DNA from: JANXAZ01 sp964504655
GTDB taxonomy: Bacteria > Pseudomonadota > Alphaproteobacteria > Geminicoccales > Geminicoccaceae
Assembly (NCBI GenBank): GCA_964504655.1
Contig: CAZDFD010000016.1
Coordinates: 1 to 57,029, forward strand
DNA length: 57,029 nt
Direction: 5' to 3'
The position numbers and the translations under genes were made by a program. Below, one piece after another: positions 19,101 to 26,689 of this stretch; position 1 is the first letter of the stretch, and each line of letters starts with the position of its first letter. The notes under the pieces are model-generated. The model was not told where the DNA came from, ran no database searches, and saw nothing but the letters and a program-made list of their open reading frames with translations.

Positions 19101-20880
19101 CGAAGGCGGCGCGCAGCCCGATCGAGCGGCCGGGCGGACGCAGCGGCAGCACCGCCTCGGCCTGCGCCGGGCGGCCGTCGACATCCAGGAGCCTGCCGCG
19201 GATCACCGCCTCGAGCGGCCGGGTGGTCTCGGGCACGGTCTCGAGCGCGAGCGCCACGCCGGCGGTCCCGGCGGCATCCGTGGTGAAGCCCACGGGCGGC
19301 ACGCCCTGCGGCAGGAAGGTCTCCTGGGCGAGGCCGAAGGCCCAGCCCTCGAACCCGGCGAAGGGCCGCTCGGCCGGGCGCACCAGGAGCTCGACCTCGC
19401 CCTCGAGCCCGGCCGCGGGCGCCCCGAACAGGTAGCGACCCTCGACGCGCAGCTCGATCGGCCGGGCGGGGTCGGCGGGTGCCGCGGGCAGGCCGAGCGC
19501 CAGCTCGAGCCGCGGCGGCACGAAGTCCTCCACGACGAAGCTCGTCGCGCCGATCGCGGGCGCCTCGGCACCGGCATGCGCGCTGACCGTCCACACCCCG
19601 CTGAAGGCGTCGGGCGCCACGGCGAGCCGCGCGGTGCCGCCACCCGTGGGATCGGCCGGCAGGACCAGCCGCTCGGTCTCGACCCCGTCCGGGCGCTGCA
19701 CCTTCAAGGTGAGCGGCAGCTCGGCCACCGCCCGGGCGGTGGCGTCGCGCAGGAGGGCCCCGAGATGCACGGTCTCGCCCGGCCGGTAGACCCCGCGCTC
19801 GGTCCAAAGGAACACGTCGAGCGGCCCGGGCGGGGCGCGGCCGGCGGTGCCGAGCTCGACCAGGTCGAGCGGCGGCCGGTCGAGCTCGAGGAAGCTCAGA
19901 TCGCCCTGGCCGTGGCGCGCCAGCAGGAGCCTGGGCGCGCTGCCGCCCTGGCCGCGCAGCCGGGCGGCCGGGATCCGGGCCTGCCCGCGGGCGTCGGTCA
20001 GGGCGTGGGCGACGGGCTCGTTGTTGCGCGCCAGGACCTCGAGGCGGACCCCCTCGAGCGGCTCGGCGGTGGCGAGCGAGCGGGCGATCACGGTGAGCCC
20101 GTCGCCGCCGCGCGCCGCGGTGAGCGCCACGTCGGAGACCGTGAGCCACTGCGTGGCCCGGCCTTCCCAGGGCTCCGCGTCGCTGCCCGCGGGGCTCGCG
20201 ACGGCGACGTGGAGGCCCGGCCGGAGCGTCGCCACGAGCGCGTCGAGCGGTACGAGCGTCGTCACCTCCTGGTTGCGCCGGGCGGCGATGTCCACGCGCA
20301 CCCGCGCCACCCGCTCGCCCTGGCTCTGCGCGATCCGCTCCTCGTCCCAGGCGTCCAGGGCCTGGCCCAGGCGGCCCTCCTCGAGCTGGGCCAACAGGTT
20401 GCGCTCGCCGATCCGGTAGAGGGTCAGGACCGCCTGGCCGACATTGACGCTGCGCAGCGGCAGGCCGGTGCCCGGGCGCAGCGGCAGGAGCTGGCCGCGA
20501 CCGGCGAAGGCGAGGGTGGGTGCGCGGTCCGGCACGTTGAGCTCGAGCCGCACGTCGGCCGCGAGGGCGGCACCCGAGGCGGCCCGCAGCCCCTTGCGCA
20601 GGGTCAGCCGGTAGCGGCCGCCGTGCTCGAGGCCGCTCGCGCAGAGCCGCGTGCCGCGCGCCTGGAGGGCCAGGTCGACCGCCGGCTCGATGGCCACGAA
20701 CGGCGCGAGCTCGGCTTGGCGGGCGCGCGGCAGCGCCTCGCTGAAGCCGAGGCAGACGCCGGGCGGGCTCTGCTCGACCAGGAGCTCGTAGGCCACGTAG
20801 TCGAAGGCCCGCGCGCCGCCTGCAGGCCCGAGGGCGCCGAGCGCGAGCGTGCCCAGGAGAACGGCGAGCCTGGCGATCAC
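16156..20880 (-). CDS. yfhM: Bacterial alpha-2-macroglobulin with thioester motif
   Basis: This 1,574-residue periplasmic protease trap has repeated macroglobulin (MG) beta domains, a bait region and a thioester domain with CAEQ (Cys1129-Gln1132) inside YPYGCAEQTVSRALPL, then an alpha-helical barrel and a C-terminal receptor-like domain. The GTG start at 20880 overlaps the rnhB stop as GTGA and begins a signal peptide ending near GGARA. Unlike E. coli YfhM there is no lipobox cysteine, so the protein is probably soluble in the periplasm and not lipid-anchored. It is coupled to pbpC downstream by a seven-base gap. The thioester cysteine suggests covalent trapping of attacking proteases; this is inferred from the family. 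Confidence 0.93.
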   Translation of the reverse strand: MIARLAVLLGTLALGALGPAGGARAFDYVAYELLVEQSPPGVCLGFSEALPRARQAELAPFVAIEPAVDLALQARGTRLCASGLEHGGRYRLTLRKGLRAASGAALAADVRLELNVPDRAPTLAFAGRGQLLPLRPGTGLPLRSVNVGQAVLTLYRIGERNLLAQLEEGRLGQALDAWDEERIAQSQGERVARVRVDIAARRNQEVTTLVPLDALVATLRPGLHVAVASPAGSDAEPWEGRATQWLTVSDVALTAARGGDGLTVIARSLATAEPLEGVRLEVLARNNEPVAHALTDARGQARIPAARLRGQGGSAPRLLLARHGQGDLSFLELDRPPLDLVELGTAGRAPPGPLDVFLWTERGVYRPGETVHLGALLRDATARAVAELPLTLKVQRPDGVETERLVLPADPTGGGTARLAVAPDAFSGVWTVSAHAGAEAPAIGATSFVVEDFVPPRLELALGLPAAPADPARPIELRVEGRYLFGAPAAGLEGEVELLVRPAERPFAGFEGWAFGLAQETFLPQGVPPVGFTTDAAGTAGVALALETVPETTRPLEAVIRGRLLDVDGRPAQAEAVLPLRPPGRSIGLRAAFAGPLPEGGRAAFEVALVDPLGAPAGPARLAFELLAEEHDVTWFQRGGRWEAEPVVRDTVVRDGTLELDASGRGRLEVDVTAGRWRIELAEPDGLAASSLRFSAGWWASAEAGDRPERLVLTATPAAEPGRVLVRLEPAFDARVTLLVADAAVRAVHELLVPKGGTTVEIETGPIGPGGLHLLASAVSPSGAVLPRLPVRAIGAAWLPGPLAERRLEVALELPEAIRPSTRLEVRARVASPPEEGPARLVLALVDDAILGLTGFAPPDPVGHYLGRRALGIELRDPYGRLIDPLGEVGRVASGGDRRAALQLQGLDVRSFRTVAAMTGPLEVGPDGVVEASFEVPDFAGRLRLMAVAWSGIRVGAADATVLVRPPLLAELALPRFLAPGDQARLRLDLLLADAPAGTWEVRLESDGPLALDRTRLTFRDAVPGRRRFAPLELTAGERPGTGRIRLVVSGPEGVRLERQFELAVRAAQPWLTRRQLVAVEPGRSLTLGPALAAELLPTTARLSLGLSSVPAFDVAGLLAELERYPYGCAEQTVSRALPLLAAARLGPTARVADPGEAVQRAIGRLASLEGASGGFAAWSAAAERELWLTAYVQDFLLTARAAGVPVPEGLFGRTRAWLAGRLGGLGDRPEELAAGAYAGLVLARAGGLDPSRLRYLALRAEAALPSDAARTQLAAALARQGERELAARLLAGLGTGRRVPPGRWLADYGSELRDAALTLAVAAEERLLAIPELLPLAERTARRAAAEPWLSTQEQAWLVRAAAALAQGQGELRASLGGELLAGRGPLARELALAPDGAPLELRNDGQGTLYAAVGVTGIPREGGPPESRGFTLERRLLTPEGQPVDPARVRQGQQLVALIEGRASEPGHHRALLVDLLPAGLELESARLVGSPSIERLAWLGRLDEPLFRGLRDDRFVAAFDLRPEAPAFRLAYLVRAVTPGRFVLPGAQVEDMYAPALFARTATGQLSIAAR

Positions 20881-21515
20881 GGTCCCCTCTCCTCGAGGTC
20901 GAGAGATGTTCCGACTCTGTCGCCCCGAGGATGCATCGTCCAGCCGGGCGGCCGGAGCGCGAGTGCCGCCGCGACCGGGGCGAAGGTCCGCCGGTGGTGC
21001 GGGCACGGGCCGAGCCGGGCGAGCGCCGCCCGGTGCTCGGCGGTGCCGTAGCCGGCGTTGCGGGCGAAGCCGTAGCCCGGCCAGCGCCGGTCGAGCCGCG
21101 CCATCAGCCGGTCGCGCAGCACCTTGGCGACGATCGAGGCGGCCGCGATCGCCGGCACCCGGGCGTCGCCGCCGACCACGCAGGCAACCGGCATCGAAAG
21201 CTCGGGAGCGCGGTCGCCGTCGACCAGCACCGAAGCCGGCCGCACCGGCAGGCGGGCGACGGCGCGGCGCATCGCGAGGAGCGTCGCGCGCAGGATGTCG
21301 AGCCGGGCGATCTCGGCGGTCGAGGCGGCGCCGATGCCGATCCAGGCGGCCGCTTGGAGCTCGGCCGCGAGCCGCTCGCGCACCGCCGCGCGCAGGGTCT
21401 TCGAATCGGCGAGCCCCTCGACCTCGCGGCGCAGGATCACGGCCGCCGCCAGGACCGGCCCGGCGAGCGGCCCGCGGCCGACCTCGTCGACGCCGGCGAG
21501 CGGCCCGCCCGGCAC
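20877..21515 (-). CDS. rnhB: Ribonuclease HII
   Basis: This 212-residue enzyme cleaves RNA in RNA-DNA hybrids and at embedded ribonucleotides. The catalytic GVDEVGRGPLAGPV box (Asp10, Glu11) is at the N-terminus. LVDGD and the SIVAKVLRD box follow, with the conserved GYGTAEH region near residue 165. The GTG start at 21515 lies three bases after the asparaginase stop, and its own stop overlaps the yfhM start (GTGA). A housekeeping nucleic-acid enzyme is thus translationally coupled to envelope-defence genes, which may simply reflect operon compaction. Confidence 0.96.
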   Translation of the reverse strand: MPGGPLAGVDEVGRGPLAGPVLAAAVILRREVEGLADSKTLRAAVRERLAAELQAAAWIGIGAASTAEIARLDILRATLLAMRRAVARLPVRPASVLVDGDRAPELSMPVACVVGGDARVPAIAAASIVAKVLRDRLMARLDRRWPGYGFARNAGYGTAEHRAALARLGPCPHHRRTFAPVAAALALRPPGWTMHPRGDRVGTSLDLEERGP

Positions 21516-21518
21516 AGC

Positions 21519-22520
21519 CTAGGCCTCGGGCCAGCCCGGCGCCGGCTGGATCCGGCCGACCTCGGCGCCGGCGTGGTTGCGCAGGATGGGCCGCGCGAAG
21601 CGGGCCAGATCGCGGCGCGCCGAGGGCGGCAGCCAGCCGAGCTCGAGGAGGGCCGCCAGAAGGGCCACCTCCGCCGCCCGCGAAGCCCCGTCCTCGACCT
21701 TGATCGCGAGGCCGAGCCCGCTGCCCGGGAGCGCGGCGGCGTAGACCCCCTCGGCACCGGTCTTGGCCACGAGCCCGCCGCCGAGCTCGAGGAGCGCGGT
21801 GCACAGCCGGCCGCTGCCGGCCACCATGAGCGGCTCGCGCACCATGGCGAGGACGATCCGCCGGGCCGCCGCCGCACGCGCCGGTGCGAGGCCGTCGGGC
21901 GTGGCGAGCCGGGCGAATCCCAATGCCAGCGCCCGCAGCGGCAGCGCCCAGGAGGGCACCCCGCAGCCGTCGATCGCCGGCGGGTCCAGGAGCGCCGCGT
22001 CGGTGAGCTCGTCGAGCACGCTCCGGATCGCCCGCTGGACCGCGTGGCCCGGCTGCTCGTAGCCGGCCTCGGGCGCCCCCAGATGGCGGGCGAGCGTGAG
22101 CATGCCGGCGTGCTTGCCCGAGCAGTTGTTGTGCCGCCGGCCGGGCCGCTCGCCCCGGGTCAGGAGCGCCTCGGCCGAGGGCGCGTGCAGCGGCAGGTGG
22201 GGGCCGCAGGCGAGCGCCGCCTCGCCGAGCCCGAGCCGGCCGAGCCAGGCCTCGACCAGGCCCACATGGACCGGCTCGCCGCCGTGCGAGGCGCAGGCCA
22301 GCGCCAGCTCGCGCTCACCCAGCCCGGCGGCATCCGCCGCCCCGCTCTCGACCAGGGGCAGCGCCTGCAAGGGCTTCACCGCCGAGCGCGGGAACACCGG
22401 CTGCTCGGGCTCGCCCACCGCCGCCACCAGCCGGCCGTCGCGGTCGACCAGGGCGAGGCTCGCCCGGTGCCGGCTCTCGACCCGCTCGCCCCGCCAGACC
22501 TCGACCGCCACCGGCAGCAT
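21519..22520 (-). CDS. L-asparaginase II family protein (AnsA-type, Pfam asparaginase_II)
   Basis: This 333-residue protein resembles the rhizobial thermolabile asparaginase family, which is unrelated to the E. coli type. Family marks are PVFPRSAVKPLQALPLV near residue 42, ACASHGGEPVHV near 76, the NNCSGKHAGML block near 130, and DGCGVPSWALPL near 180. The ATG at 22520 starts directly at the conserved first strand. It leads the operon asparaginase-rnhB-yfhM-pbpC with a three-base gap to rnhB. It probably hydrolyses L-asparagine to aspartate and ammonia in the cytoplasm, as no signal peptide is seen. In the rhizobial family, Ser/Lys and Cys residues in these blocks are important; they are present here. 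Confidence 0.88.
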   Translation of the reverse strand: MLPVAVEVWRGERVESRHRASLALVDRDGRLVAAVGEPEQPVFPRSAVKPLQALPLVESGAADAAGLGERELALACASHGGEPVHVGLVEAWLGRLGLGEAALACGPHLPLHAPSAEALLTRGERPGRRHNNCSGKHAGMLTLARHLGAPEAGYEQPGHAVQRAIRSVLDELTDAALLDPPAIDGCGVPSWALPLRALALGFARLATPDGLAPARAAAARRIVLAMVREPLMVAGSGRLCTALLELGGGLVAKTGAEGVYAAALPGSGLGLAIKVEDGASRAAEVALLAALLELGWLPPSARRDLARFARPILRNHAGAEVGRIQPAPGWPEA

Positions 22521-22691
22521 CGCCGCCCCCCGCCGCCTGCGCCTCGACGCCGCCCGCGGCGCTCGCCCCGATGGGACGCCGCGGGCACCCGGGTCCCACG
22601 CCCCGAGGGGAGGATAGACGTCCGGGCGGCGGCGCGCGAGCGTGCCGAGCCGCTGAGGGCCGACGGCTGCTGGCTGTGGCCGGTGGCCGCT

Positions 22692-22743
22692 GGCCGGTGG
22701 CTGGCGGCAGGTGGAAGTTGGCAGGCGGCCGGTGGCTGGCGGC
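22692..22743 (+). repeat. Direct repeat of a 17-bp GGCTGGCGG-rich word
   Basis: The 17-mer GGCCGGTGGCTGGCGGC occurs at 22692-22708 and 22727-22743 in the 255-bp divergent region between the asparaginase and DUF423 genes. The surrounding 22667-22750 is a low-complexity G/T/C stretch of related words. No clear promoter boxes were found. Confidence 0.6.
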
Positions 22744-22775
22744 GCGGGCGCGCCGCGGCAGCGCGGGAGGCGGGC

Positions 22776-23174
22776 ATGGGCGAGGGGTTGCGACGCGGTT
22801 TGCCGGTGGCGGCGGCGCTCCTGGCGCTCGTGGCGGTGGCGATGGACGCCCTGGCGGCGCACGCGCTCACCGGTGCCGCCGAGCCGCGCGCCGCCGAGCT
22901 CGTGGCGACCGGCAGCCGCCACCAGCTCGCGCACGCGCTCGCGATCCTGGTCGCGGGCGCGCTCCGGCCGGAGCGGCTCGCCGCCCGGCTGGCCTTCCTG
23001 GCCGGCGCCGTGCTGTTCCCGGGGGCGCTCTACGGGCTGGCGCTCGGCCTGCCGCGCGGCTTGGCCGCCGTGGCGCCCCTGGGTGGCGGGCTCCTCCTCC
23101 TGGGCTGGGCGCTCCTCGCCCGCGATCTGGCCCGCCCCCGGTCGGCTGCCGCCGGCGACCCGCGGCCGAGGTGA
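22776..23174 (+). CDS. DUF423 family small membrane protein (YgdD-like)
   Basis: This 132-residue protein has four hydrophobic segments (about residues 9-27, 48-62, 70-90 and 96-112). The family core is visible as MDALAAHAL in the first segment and GSRHQLAHALAIL before the second. The function is unknown; members are inner-membrane proteins of about 120-130 residues. The ATG at 22776 follows a GGGAGGCGGGC ribosome site. The last coding segment, from about 23071, is the first copy of a minisatellite that continues past the stop codon. The C-terminal tail beyond the fourth segment is therefore probably variable. Confidence 0.85.
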   Translation: MGEGLRRGLPVAAALLALVAVAMDALAAHALTGAAEPRAAELVATGSRHQLAHALAILVAGALRPERLAARLAFLAGAVLFPGALYGLALGLPRGLAAVAPLGGGLLLLGWALLARDLARPRSAAAGDPRPR

Positions 23175-23600
23175 GGGCCCCGCGGCCCGGTCATGGTGGC
23201 GCCCTCGGGCGGCGGGCTTCCCCTCGTGGCCCGGGCGCTCCCGGCCCGCGACCCGGCCCGCCCCCGCTCCGCTCCCGCCCGCGACCCCGGGGCCCGACGT
23301 GAGGCCCCCGGCCTCGCCGCGGTGGCACNNNNNNNNNNNNNNNNNNNNNNNNNNNNNNNNNNNNNNNNNNNNNNNNNNNNNNNNNNNNNNNNNNNNNNNN
23401 NNNNNNNNNNNNNNNNNNNNNNNNNNNNCCCGCCCGCGACCCCGGGGCCCGACGTGAGGCCCCCGGCCTCGCCGCGGTGGCACCGTCGGGTGGCGGGCTC
23501 TTGCTGCTGGGCCGGGCGCTCCTTGCCCGCGATCCGGCCCTCCCCCGCTCCGCTCCCACCCGCGAGGCGCGGGCCGAGCCGAGGGACCCTCGTGGGTCGG
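23071..23600 (+). repeat. Minisatellite, about 126-bp unit, interrupted by an N gap
   Basis: Copies beginning TGGCGCC or TGGCACC start at 23071 (inside the DUF423 coding end), 23196, 23323 (cut by the gap) and 23478, giving spacings of 125-127 bp. Later copies keep a readable frame that echoes the DUF423 C-terminus (GGGLLLLGxALLARD). This explains the non-genic stretch 23175-23601, in which I see no other gene. Confidence 0.8.
23329..23428. other. Assembly gap 1 (100 N)
   Basis: A run of exactly 100 N. The 55 bases before it (23274-23328) are identical to the 55 bases after it (23429-23483). The contig ends therefore lie in the same repeat copy or in adjacent copies, and the true gap length is unknown. 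Confidence 0.97.
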
Positions 23601-23601
23601 C

Positions 23602-26600
23602 TCAGGGGCCCTTGAGGCCGGCCAGGAGCCGGGCGAGCTCGGCGGCATCGGCGGCCCGTCCGGCGAGCGGGTCGAGGCTGACCCCGACCACCGCCCCGCC
23701 CGCCCAGAGCGGCAGGCCCGCGGCCGGCAGGGGGCCCGCCGGCAGGGGGCTCCCGGCCGCCGCCAGCGGCAAGGCGCGGCCGGCGCGCTCGACGTGCAGG
23801 AGCACGAGCTCGCCGCGCGGCGGGGCGTGCTCGACCACGCCCCAGGTCTCGAAGCCGTCGGCGGTGCGCACCCGGGCGAGGCTCGAGCCGCCGAGCACCC
23901 GGCCGAGGGTCAGGACGCTGCCGCGGCCGAGATAGAAGCCGTGCGCGCGGCCGCCCTGCCCCTCGACCGTGACCAGCGCCGCGCCCGGTGCGCCGGGACC
24001 ACTCCCGCCGGGACCGCTCGCGCCGGGCCCGGCGGTCCCACGGGCGCCGGCCCCGGCCCCCGGAGCCCCGGGGACACGGCCCGGCGGCCCGGCCCGGCGC
24101 GGCCCGCCGGCGGCCGGTTCCGGCTCGAGCCCGACACCGCCGGGCCCGGAGTCCGCCGACCGGAGCGGGACCATCGTCGTTCCGCCCTCGCCCCCGAGCC
24201 CCGCCGACCCCGCTCCGGCCGGCACCCGAGGCCCACCCTCCGGCGCCCTGCTCGCCGGCCGCATCGGCCGCGGCACTCCGGGCCCCGCCAGCGCCCCCGA
24301 CCCGCTCGACCCGGGTGCGCCGGCCGCAGCCGCCACGACGGCGTCGACCGTCGCCGCCTCGGCCATCCCGGCCCCCGCTGCGGCCGTGACCACCGACTCG
24401 CTCGTCGCCGGGTCCACCCCGGGAATCCCCCTCCCGCCGCCCGGCGCGGTGCCCCGCAGCCGCCCCGGCTGCAGCGTCTTCGCCTCCGGCAGCGGGCCCG
24501 ACCCGGTCCACTCGGGCGGGCCGGCCGCAGCCGCCGCCACGGCCTCGGTCCTCGCCGGCTCGGCCACCGAGGCCCCCGCCCCGCCCGCCGGCGCCGTATC
24601 CGCAAGCCCCACCGCCCGCGGCCCCGCCGGCCCCAGCGGCGCCCCCGACCCGCTCCACGCGAGCGACCGCGCCACGGCCGCCGCGACGGCGTCGCCCGTC
24701 GCCGGCGCGGCCATCGTGCCCCCCGACGCGCCCGGGGGCGCCGTGCCCGGCAGCCGCACCGGCTGAAGCGCTCCGGCTCCTGGCAATGGCCCCGAGCCGG
24801 TCCACGCCGGCGACCGCGCCGCGGCCGCGGCGAGGGCCTCGCCCGTCGCCGGCCCGGCCATCGCGGCGCCCGTCCCGCCGACCGGCGCGGTGCCCGGCAC
24901 CCGCACCGGCTGCGGCCCCGCCGGCCCCGCCAGGGCCCCCGACCCGCTCCACGCGAGCGACCGCGCCACGGCCGCCGCGACGGCGTCGCCCGTCGCCGGC
25001 GCGGCCATCGTGCCCCCCGACGCGCCCGGGGGCGCCGTGCCCGGCAGCCGCACCGGCTGAAGCGCTCCGGCTCCTGGCAATGGCCCCGAGCCGGTCCACG
25101 CCGGCGACCGCGCCGCGGCCGCGGCGAGGGCCTCGCCCGTCGCCGGCCCGGCCATCGCGGCGCCCGTCCCGCCGACCGGCGCGGTGCCCGGCACCCGCAC
25201 CGGCTGCGGCCCCGCCGGCCCCGCCAGGGCCCCCGACCCGCTCCACGCGGGCGACCGCGCCGCGGCCGAGGCGACGGCCTCGCNNNNNNNNNNNNNNNNN
25301 NNNNNNNNNNNNNNNNNNNNNNNNNNNNNNNNNNNNNNNNNNNNNNNNNNNNNNNNNNNNNNNNNNNNNNNNNNNNNNNNNNNCCGCTCCACGCGGGCGA
25401 CCGCGCCGCGGCCGAGGCGACGGCCTCGCCCGTCGCCGCCGCGCTCGCACCCGACGGGTGCGGCGATCGCTCCGCGCCCGGCTCGGCCACCCTGCCCGTA
25501 GCGGCGCCCGCCGGCTGCGGGGTGGCGGGCGGGTCGGCCGTGGCGAGCGGGCCCGGCGCCCGCGTCGCGGCGGGCTCGGGCGGCCCGGCGAGCGCGGCTG
25601 CGAGCGGGCCCAGAAGGGCCGAGAGCGGCAGCGGCGGCGGGCTCAGGGCGAGCGCCTCGAGGTCGGCCGGGGCGACCAGCCGGCCGTCGCGCTCGAGTCG
25701 CGAGCGGTCGCGCGGGTGCAGCCGCGGCGCCACCAGGAGGCGGTCGGCGCGCTCGACCGGCAGCTCGGCCAGGCGCCGGCCGCCGTCGCGCCCGAGCAGG
25801 GCCGCCCGGACGCGGGCCCGCCGCACGAGGTCGGTCGCCTCGACCGCGAGCTCGTAGGGCTCGAAGCGGGTCTCCTCGATCAGCCGCGGGATCCCGGCCA
25901 CCCGGGCCTCGGCCTCGGCCAGCTCGCGGTCGCGCGCCAACGAGCCGATCCCGCCGAGCACGAGCCCGCCCAGGAAGCCCACGGCATCGACCAGCGGGCT
26001 GCCGGTGACGGTCAGCCGGCCGAGCTCCTTGGCCTGGGCGCGGTCCTCGCGCTCGAGCCGCTCGGCCAGCCGGGCGAGCTCGCGGCGCGCCGCCTCGTGC
26101 TCCGGGTTGACCCGCCGCTCGGTGGCGGCGGCCCGCTCCGACCAGATCGTCTCGCGGCCGACCACCCGCCGCTCGGCCGGGGCCGGCTCGACCGCGAGCT
26201 CGAGCAGGCAGGGCGGAGCACCGGGCCCGGCCGCCTCGACCCGCGGCAGCGCCAGGTCGAGCAGGAGCGAGCCGGCGCCGCCGTTGGGCGGCTCGAGCAG
26301 CGCCAGGGGCGCCCCGGTCGGCCGGCGCGGCAGCGCGTCCCGTGCCGCCGCCGCGGCCAGCGCGCGGAGCGTCGCCGGGCAGTCCGCCGCGACCGGCCAG
26401 CCCGCGCCGCCGCCGGCCTCGGCGGCGGCGTCGCCGGCCACCGCGGCGGGCGTCCCCGCCGCGTCGAGCCCTCCGGCCCCGCGGCCGGCGCCGACGCCGT
26501 CCGGCGCGGCCGCCGTCGCCCGGCTCGCCGGGTCGACCGCCCCGCCCCCGGGCACCGGCCCCGGGGCGCAGCCGGCGAGCCCGGCCGCGGCCAGGCCGAG

Positions 26601-26636
26601 CGCCCACCGCCGGGCGTGGATCCGCACTCCGCGCAT
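23602..26636 (-). CDS. Large repeat lipoprotein with a protease-like C-terminal domain (spans gap 2)
   Basis: If gap 2 is closed at its 46-bp flanking overlap the reading frame is continuous and encodes about 962 residues. ATG 26636 follows GGAGG and starts a lipoprotein signal with lipobox LAGC (Cys23). An unrecognised N-terminal domain has a charged helical stretch around residues 170-240. From residue 404 there are about seven 49-residue Ala/Gly/Pro-rich repeats, two alternating kinds. The last about 125 residues read like a degenerate trypsin fold: GFYLGRGSVLTLGRVL where the catalytic-His strand would be, and GELVLLHVERAG at the Asp strand, without the catalytic residues. Anchoring in the envelope is likely; the function is unknown. 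It follows glmM by about 55 bases. Confidence 0.7.
24500..25430 (-). repeat. Coding tandem repeat, 147-bp unit in 294-bp pairs
   Basis: 49-codon units alternate between two kinds (EALAAAAARSPAWTGSG... and DAVAAAVARSLAWSGSG...). The 294-bp pairs beginning at about 24661 and 24955 are nearly identical, pointing to recent duplication by unequal exchange or replication slippage. Older, diverged units lie toward 24500. The array is broken by gap 2, so the copy number in the genome is uncertain. Confidence 0.88.
25284..25383. other. Assembly gap 2 (100 N) inside the lipoprotein gene
   Basis: Exactly 100 N. Bases 25238-25283 on the left equal bases 25384-25429 on the right (46 bases). Removing the gap and one copy (146 bases) brings both halves of the lipoprotein gene into one frame. 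Any whole number of 147-bp units would also keep the frame. Confidence 0.97.
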
Positions 26637-26643
26637 GGCCACC

Positions 26644-26657
26644 TCCGCCGCGGCGGA
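26644..26657. promoter_or_regulatory. Palindrome overlapping the lipoprotein ribosome binding site
   Basis: A perfect 14-bp palindrome, TCCGCCGCGGCGGA, covers part of the GGAGG that precedes the lipoprotein ATG. Folding of the mRNA here would partly hide the Shine-Dalgarno. A weak promoter-like pair TTCAAT-N17-TATCTT lies just upstream on the minus strand. Confidence 0.35.
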
Positions 26658-26689
26658 AGATAGCCGATCTCAACCCAGAATTGAAATGC

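Noticed and set aside
15967..21051. A plus-strand open frame of about 1,690 codons opposite the macroglobulin and rnhB genes
   Set aside because: Shadow frame of yfhM and rnhB. It has no recognisable domain, and the minus-strand genes carry thioester and catalytic motifs.
23910..25283. An Arg-rich C-terminus for the lipoprotein gene read across the N gap as drawn
   Set aside because: It results from the arbitrary 100-N length shifting the frame. Joining at the flanking 46-bp overlap gives the Ala/Gly repeat and the protease-like end.
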